Assembly: GCA_019246455.1 (NCBI GenBank)
Contig: JAFAQJ010000090.1
Span: forward strand, 1 to 9,506
Reading direction: 5' to 3'
From: Pseudolabrys sp.
Lineage (GTDB): Bacteria; Pseudomonadota; Alphaproteobacteria; Rhizobiales; Xanthobacteraceae
Length of the DNA stretch: 9,506 nt
Under the pieces are notes generated by a model. That model had not been told where the DNA came from, made no database searches, and saw only the letters and a list, made by a program, of their open reading frames with translations. How positions within the stretch are numbered: position 1 is the stretch's first letter; the number at the start of each line of letters is the position of its first letter. A program made the translations under genes and the position numbers. Of this stretch, positions 5,670-9,506 are shown in pieces.

Positions 5670-6932
5670 GTGGACGGGTCGTTGGGCATTTTCGCGTCAA
5701 TACGGAACTATGTCGCTGCGTTGGTTTGTCTCTGCGCTCGGCAAGGCGCGTTAGCGGCGAGCCTGTCGCCGCTCGAGCTGGGCGGTTTGATAGGCGCTGT
5801 TGTCCGACACCGACGCAATGGTGCGGCCACGTTCGTTTCTTCTGCGGCACCAGGTCTATTCGGTGTGTCGTCTTCGGAGCTGATGGGGCAGGGCGTTTTT
5901 GATCGGATCCACGTGGTGGATCGGCCGGCCTATCTCAAGACGCTTATCGACTCGGCTCTGGCCGGCGAAGCGCGGTCTGTGGAATGCCGTATTCGGCGCG
6001 ATCAAGAAAGCGCTAGTGCTTTCGCCTGGGCCGAAATGCGTTGCCGCCCCGTGGACGGCAGCAACGAGATCATCGCGGTTATCCGTGACATCAGTGACCG
6101 CAAGGCGCAAGAGCAGGCTTTAGAGGACGCCCGAGCAGAATCCGAGCGGGCTAATGCTGGCAAAGGCCGATTTCTGGCAACGATGAGCCATGAGTTGCGC
6201 ACGCCGCTCAACGCGATCATCGGATTTTCCGACATGCTCACCAATGAGCAGATAGAACTCGATGATTCTCGACGCAAGGAATACGCCCGGCTGATCAACG
6301 ATGCAGGGCGTCACCTTTTGTCAGTCGTCAACGGCATCCTCGACATGTCGAAGATGGAGGCCGGGAGCTTCGAGATCACTCTTGAACCCATCGCGCCCAA
6401 GGCCGTGATCGTGAGCTGCTGTGACCTGCTGGCGCTCAAGGCCAACCAAAATGGCATCGAGCTGAGAACGCTTTTGGAAACGCAGCTTCCGGAAATTGTC
6501 GCTGACCGGCGTGCCCTGAGCCAAATCTTACTCAACCTGGTGTCCAACGCTTTGAAGTTTACCGACCGCGGCGGCAGCGTTTCGGTCAGCGCCGAGCGCG
6601 ACGGCAACGCTCTTGTTATTGCGGTCGAAGACACCGGCGTCGGTATCGGCGAGGAGGATCTTCCGAGGATCGGGGAAGCCTTCTTCCAAGCGCGATCTTC
6701 CTATGATCGTCGTCATGACGGCACCGGTCTTGGGTTGTCGATCGTCAAGGGACTGGTGCGCTTGCACGGAGGAGAACTGAAAATTACCAGCCGCCTTGGC
6801 GAAGGAACGAGAGTGACGGTGCGGCTGCCGGTTGACTGCGAAGGTCATCGGCTACCGGTCGAACCAATTGTGCTCAAGTCGAAAAAGACAGACTTTGCCG
6901 TCACTGATAACAGGATGAAGAAAAGTGCATAG
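5670..6932 (+). CDS. divJ: DivJ-like PAS sensor histidine kinase lacking the usual membrane domain
   Basis: A 420-residue kinase. A PAS domain covers about 40-147 and ends in RDISDRKAQEQ. A coiled linker (148-166) leads to the HisKA domain, with phospho-acceptor His174 in SHELRTPLN. The HATPase domain follows, with the N box at Asn293 (NLVSNALKF), G1 DTGVGIG (321-327), F box GEAFFQA and G2 GTGLGLSIVK (351-360). The stretch SSYDRRHDGTGLGLSIVKGL and the PAS sequence FDRIHVVDRPAYL fit rhizobial DivJ, the kinase that phosphorylates DivK and so influences CtrA. DivJ proteins normally carry several N-terminal membrane helices; here only about 40 residues precede the PAS and none forms a helix, so the protein should be soluble. 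The start is GTG at 5670 with a poor ribosome site; an in-frame stop at 5637 rules out a longer form. PleC-like is the main alternative. Confidence 0.85.
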   Translation: MDGSLGIFASIRNYVAALVCLCARQGALAASLSPLELGGLIGAVVRHRRNGAATFVSSAAPGLFGVSSSELMGQGVFDRIHVVDRPAYLKTLIDSALAGEARSVECRIRRDQESASAFAWAEMRCRPVDGSNEIIAVIRDISDRKAQEQALEDARAESERANAGKGRFLATMSHELRTPLNAIIGFSDMLTNEQIELDDSRRKEYARLINDAGRHLLSVVNGILDMSKMEAGSFEITLEPIAPKAVIVSCCDLLALKANQNGIELRTLLETQLPEIVADRRALSQILLNLVSNALKFTDRGGSVSVSAERDGNALVIAVEDTGVGIGEEDLPRIGEAFFQARSSYDRRHDGTGLGLSIVKGLVRLHGGELKITSRLGEGTRVTVRLPVDCEGHRLPVEPIVLKSKKTDFAVTDNRMKKSA

Positions 6933-7479
6933 CAGAACAACTCGCAGCGGCGCAGCAAGCCGCGCTCTCGTTATGGGTACACTCGTTCGCCGTCCCCGCG
7001 AGGCGATGGCGGGCCTTGCTGGTTTCGCAGCAGTCGGAACGATTTTTGTCAACGCGCTCTTTCTTCAACCCGGTCCGCACCCGGCCCCCATTTTTGCCGC
7101 GAGGCCAGCGGCGCTGCCACTCAATCGAAACGCAGAGCAAGCGCCGGTACGCCAAGTGGGTACGGTGCCGATTAGATCGGCGGCGACTTTTGAGCCGGTT
7201 GCGTATTCGCAAGTGCCGACGCCCGCCGCCAAGCCGGAGCCGGCTGTCCATGGCGATCCTATCGGCGATTTGATCAACGGCTCCAAGCGTCTCGCCGGCG
7301 TTCAGCGCGCTCTCTCGGATTTCGGTTATGGACAGATCAAGCCGAACGGTCAGTTCGGTCCCGAGACGGAACAGGCCATCGCGAAATTTGAGCAGCAGCA
7401 CAAGATGCCGGTGACTGGACAGATGTCAGACCGCTTGGTCAAGGCTTTGGTCGCGATGACCGGACGCCCGGTCGACTGA
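6925..7479 (+). CDS. membrane-anchored peptidoglycan-binding domain protein
   Basis: A 184-residue protein. A basic N-terminus (ending RRPREA) precedes one membrane helix at about 27-47. A Pro/Ala-rich periplasmic linker runs to about 110, and a PG_binding_1 domain follows at roughly 120-176. The domain shows VQRALSDFGYG, the hallmark NGQFGPETEQAIAKFEQQH and the closing PVTGQMSDRLVKAL. Such domains bind cell-wall peptidoglycan; no catalytic domain is attached, so a structural or targeting role is likely. The GTG start at 6925 overlaps the end of the kinase gene by 8 bases and has AGGA (6912-6915) nine bases upstream inside that gene, pointing to translational coupling. The link with a DivJ-like kinase suggests a role in cell envelope or polarity, which is inference. 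Confidence 0.88.
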   Translation: MHSRTTRSGAASRALVMGTLVRRPREAMAGLAGFAAVGTIFVNALFLQPGPHPAPIFAARPAALPLNRNAEQAPVRQVGTVPIRSAATFEPVAYSQVPTPAAKPEPAVHGDPIGDLINGSKRLAGVQRALSDFGYGQIKPNGQFGPETEQAIAKFEQQHKMPVTGQMSDRLVKALVAMTGRPVD

Positions 7480-7534
7480 CGTTTCTTCGAAATCCATTTC
7501 AAGCTGTGTTACACGTGCCCAAAGGGCTCGCTTT

Positions 7535-7885
7535 ATGCGGCTGAAATCGGCGATCTGGGTCGCTGCTTACGTGCGTCGTTGCAACGGCGCGGGCTCCTTC
7601 GCGGCCGTGCGCCGGCGTGGCGCCGACGAAGCCGGCGCGATCTATATCAAGATCAACAGGCTTGATGGCACCGCCACTTTATATGGACCGGCGCCGCAAA
7701 GTTCATTTGACGACAGCCGTCCATCGGACCGAGCCTTTATTGCGATGTTGGGTTCGCCTCAGCCGGTGCCGGAGGGCGAGGTTGACGCGAAGCTGGCGAG
7801 GGAGATCAAATTCGACTCCGACCTGTGGGTCGTCGAAATCGAAAGCCGGGATGGCTCGAGTTTTATCGAAGAGATCGTAACTTAG
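7535..7885 (+). CDS. DUF1491 family protein
   Basis: A 116-residue cytoplasmic protein of unknown function, recognised as DUF1491 from the N-terminal RLKSAIWVAAYVRRC, the RRRGADEAGAIYIKINRLDG segment (26-45), LYGPAPQSSF, and the acidic C-terminus containing FDSDLWVVEIESRDG. No catalytic motif, signal peptide or membrane helix is visible. The ATG at 7535 has AAGGG about nine bases upstream. It follows the peptidoglycan-binding gene by 55 bases on the same strand and may be the third gene of the kinase operon. Its stop codon overlaps that of the convergent DUF2336 gene, so no intrinsic terminator can fit between them. Confidence 0.88.
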   Translation: MRLKSAIWVAAYVRRCNGAGSFAAVRRRGADEAGAIYIKINRLDGTATLYGPAPQSSFDDSRPSDRAFIAMLGSPQPVPEGEVDAKLAREIKFDSDLWVVEIESRDGSSFIEEIVT

Positions 7886-8781
7886 CGCCCGCTGTTACGG
7901 AAACGCGATGCAAGAGAACTCGACCGCCGGGTCGTTCGCGCGTTTGACGGTATCATTGCCTCGCGCGCTCCGCGCCGCTCATCTTGATGATAGACCGACT
8001 GATGACGCGGCATGCTCGCCTTGTTTCGCCAAATATCGAGCATCGCTTCTGCCGTCGGGATGTTGAGCTCTTCATAAAGATTGGCGAGATCGTAGACCCG
8101 TTCGACCGATTGCCCAATCGACTGATCCAGGAACAGCAGCACGCGCTGAAGCAACGCCGTAGGCATGGCAAGCGCTTTGACGGCGACGATGAGTGGCTCG
8201 CCGGAGGCATCGTCTACGATGCGCCCGGCAAGACTTTCGCTGACGCCCAGCGCGCGACGTAGGATATGGGCAAATTCGGCTTTGTTCCGCGTCAGCGCGG
8301 CAGCTTCGAGGAGTTTATGTGTGGTCGCGTGATTGACAGGCGATGCGGTCCGCCGTGCCGGAATCGCCACATCAAAATTGGCCAGGATGAGACGGCGTTC
8401 CTCTTGGCTTGATTTGAAAAAAAGCTCGGTCAGGTCGTGCTCGGTCTCCGGCCGTTTAACCTCCGGCTCGCGCTTTTCTGCGCGGGCGGGTGCCGTCACG
8501 GTGTAGCCTGTGACACGGGCTAGTTGCTCGAGGACTGCGCTAGGCGCCGCCGGATAGCTGGCGAGGCGCGCTGCGACAGTGGTGCGCGTCACCGCATCGG
8601 CGCTCCCAATCAGCGGCAGCGCCAATTCGATATACTGCGCTTCTTCGTCAGGAGCATGAGCGGGTTTCTGCACGTACAAATCCGTGAGGACGCGCAACAA
8701 CGTCGATCTAACGTCGACGCCCTTGTGGCACGCCAGATCGATCAAGCCTTGAAGCTGTGGAGGATGCGGTATTTTCGTCAT
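7882..8781 (-). CDS. DUF2336 family protein
   Basis: A 299-residue, mostly alpha-helical protein that I assign to DUF2336, a family found mainly in alphaproteobacteria and without an established role. Supporting features are the N-terminal VLTDLYVQKP and DEEAQYIELALPLI (45-58), then RTTVAARLASYPAAP (66-80), which resembles the repeat-like helices of the family. Hydrophobic helices lie around 175-220, and the DLANLYEELNIPTAEAMLDIWR segment covers 231-252. The last 40 residues are rich in Arg and Ser and probably disordered. No signal peptide or membrane anchor is seen. The ATG at 8781 has no strong ribosome site. Its stop (TAA) shares bases with the stop of the convergent DUF1491 gene. The CtrA-like box at 8831-8845 lies about 50 bases upstream and could serve this gene or the divergent one. 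Confidence 0.78.
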   Translation of the reverse strand: MTKIPHPPQLQGLIDLACHKGVDVRSTLLRVLTDLYVQKPAHAPDEEAQYIELALPLIGSADAVTRTTVAARLASYPAAPSAVLEQLARVTGYTVTAPARAEKREPEVKRPETEHDLTELFFKSSQEERRLILANFDVAIPARRTASPVNHATTHKLLEAAALTRNKAEFAHILRRALGVSESLAGRIVDDASGEPLIVAVKALAMPTALLQRVLLFLDQSIGQSVERVYDLANLYEELNIPTAEAMLDIWRNKASMPRHQSVYHQDERRGAREAMIPSNARTTRRSSSLASRFRNSGR

Positions 8782-8830
8782 GCCGGTACGCCGTACAAAC
8801 CCGAATAGACTCCACGATAGTCGCGGCTCG

Positions 8831-8845
8831 TTAGCGGACCGTTAA
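8831..8845. promoter_or_regulatory. CtrA-like box between DUF2336 and the small-protein gene
   Basis: TTAG-N7-TTAA followed by C, one mismatch from the CtrA consensus TTAA-N7-TTAAC with the exact spacing. It lies 49 bases before the DUF2336 start on the minus strand and 75 bases before the start at 8921 on the plus strand, so it could act on either. It has the same form as the box at 5599-5613. Confidence 0.45.
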
Positions 8846-8920
8846 CCTTGCCCGCCCTTTAATCGCCGTGAGGAACCGATCCGAGCAGTTGTTCTGGCGA
8901 CGGATTGATGGGGGTCTGGA

Positions 8921-9112
8921 ATGGGTGAAGTGATCCGCTTTCCCGAGGACGCCGGTTCAGCGCGCGTCGGAAGATATGTCGACGCCAACACCGAGCCGGC
9001 GACGGTTATCATTCTTCCCGTCATCCGGATCGACCGCAGTCCCGATGGCTCGAACGATGCCGAGCCGAAGACGGGCAATGGACGCCGACGCCGTCGTCGC
9101 GCGTCGCGCTGA
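8921..9112 (+). CDS. small conserved protein with Arg-rich C-terminus
   Basis: A 63-residue protein of unknown function. It opens MGEVIRFPED, has a hydrophobic strand ATVIILPVIRIDR (27-39) and ends in a run of arginines (GRRRRRRASR). From memory, short proteins of this plan (VIRFP start, ILPV-RI core, poly-Arg end) occur in Bradyrhizobium relatives, which together with the ribosome site GATGGGGG (8907-8914) makes it a real gene rather than a chance frame. The core is too short and charged at its end to be a clear membrane helix; the basic tail could bind nucleic acid or acidic lipids. It precedes the lipoprotein gene by about 20-60 bases and is probably co-transcribed with it. Confidence 0.65.
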   Translation: MGEVIRFPEDAGSARVGRYVDANTEPATVIILPVIRIDRSPDGSNDAEPKTGNGRRRRRRASR

Positions 9113-9131
9113 ATCGCCCGCTGAAAATTCG

Positions 9132-9506
9132 ATGCGGGTCCCATCTCAGCACATCGCGAGAGGAACCGCTCTATGCCGCATCCTCGTTCCCGCCATGGCC
9201 CTGACTTTGCTTGCGGGCTGCGCCAACGGTGATTTTGGCGAAGTCAAGCCAACGCTTGTTCGCGATGACATCCATAACTGGGTGCCATTCGACGAAGCGA
9301 CCGGCGGCGTGCGCACGCCTCCCTCACGCTTCGAATTGACGGACGACGAGCGGCAATTGCGGGACCTGGCCTATCCGCTCATTGAGCCGCCGTATGACCG
9401 CAAACAATGGTACAGCATCGCAGGCGAATATGGGTGGCTGAGCGATGAGCGCCGCGCCACGTATGATCGGACCACCTACGCCACTCGACTTTTTGCCGAT
9501 AGTTAT
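9132..9506 (+). CDS. lipoprotein of unknown function, partial (runs off the right edge)
   Basis: The open frame continues to the last base of the window (125 codons visible). It encodes a signal sequence ILVPAMALTLLAGC with a lipobox LAGC and lipidated Cys30, then ANGDFGEVKPTLVRDDIHNWV, which I recall as a conserved start of mature lipoproteins in Bradyrhizobium-like bacteria. The mature part is rich in charged and aromatic residues (LTDDERQLRDLAYPLIEPPYD at 76-96). No enzyme motif is seen. The ATG at 9132 is the only upstream ATG in frame but has a poor ribosome site and gives an unusually long basic N-region; the in-frame ATG at 9195 leaves too short a signal. A strong ribosome site points instead to an ATG at 9173 in another frame, so a one-base indel or sequence error near 9175 is possible. 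Confidence 0.75.
   Translation, partial: MRVPSQHIARGTALCRILVPAMALTLLAGCANGDFGEVKPTLVRDDIHNWVPFDEATGGVRTPPSRFELTDDERQLRDLAYPLIEPPYDRKQWYSIAGEYGWLSDERRATYDRTTYATRLFADSY
9158..9164 (+). promoter_or_regulatory. strong ribosome site facing an out-of-frame ATG
   Basis: GAGAGGA lies eight bases before the ATG at 9173, an ideal spacing. That ATG opens only a 19-codon frame ending at 9232, while the lipoprotein is read in another frame. It is probably the original initiation site of the lipoprotein gene. Confidence 0.5.

Noticed and set aside
9173..9232. 19-codon frame with a strong ribosome site
   Set aside because: Not called as a gene because its product is unremarkable; the signal is better explained as the displaced start of the lipoprotein.
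1..9506. Mobile elements, CRISPR arrays, tRNA or rRNA genes, toxin-antitoxin or defence systems
   Set aside because: I looked for transposase or integrase motifs, regular repeat-spacer patterns and cloverleaf signals and saw none; all clear genes are conserved chromosomal families.

Overview
The window looks like chromosomal core DNA of an alphaproteobacterium in the Hyphomicrobiales (Bradyrhizobium/Xanthobacteraceae-like). It has high GC, a MucR/Ros regulator, a DivJ-type cell-cycle histidine kinase, SufE, and several small families typical of that order (DUF5330, DUF1491, DUF2336). I see no phage, transposon, CRISPR, tRNA or rRNA signal, and nothing that looks like a new defence or mobile system. 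The points of interest are small: an altered DivJ, regulatory sites, and start-codon problems.

Layout. Positions 1-2390 hold a tightly packed minus-strand set: an iron-type superoxide dismutase, a polytopic GT-C/PMT-like glycosyltransferase and the start of a type II haloacid dehalogenase, with gaps of only 9 and 6 bases. A 286-base divergent regulatory region follows, with two related inverted repeats. A plus-strand gene comes next (2677-3615), encoding a two-helix membrane protein with a proline-rich tail and closed by a good intrinsic terminator. A MucR-family regulator (3765-4187) lies downstream and converges with sufE (4307-4738, minus). A DUF5330 secreted/anchored protein (4808-5230, minus) follows.

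A 424-base non-coding region (5246-5669) separates DUF5330 from a plus-strand run: DivJ-like kinase (5670-6932), a membrane-anchored peptidoglycan-binding protein overlapping it by 8 bases, and a DUF1491 protein. A DUF2336 protein converges from the right, sharing stop-codon bases with DUF1491. A plus-strand pair closes the window: a 63-residue Arg-rich-tail protein and a lipoprotein that runs off the right edge.

How the genes fit together. The centre of the window is a cell-cycle/envelope neighbourhood. MucR and DivJ are both linked by published work on Caulobacter and rhizobia to the CtrA network. Two near-consensus CtrA-like boxes (TTAG-N7-TTAA) sit in the two intergenic regions upstream of the divJ-like gene and of the small-protein/lipoprotein pair. 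The kinase appears to have lost the membrane domain usual for DivJ, which is the most interesting single observation here. The remaining genes are housekeeping (SOD, SufE) or conserved proteins of unknown role.
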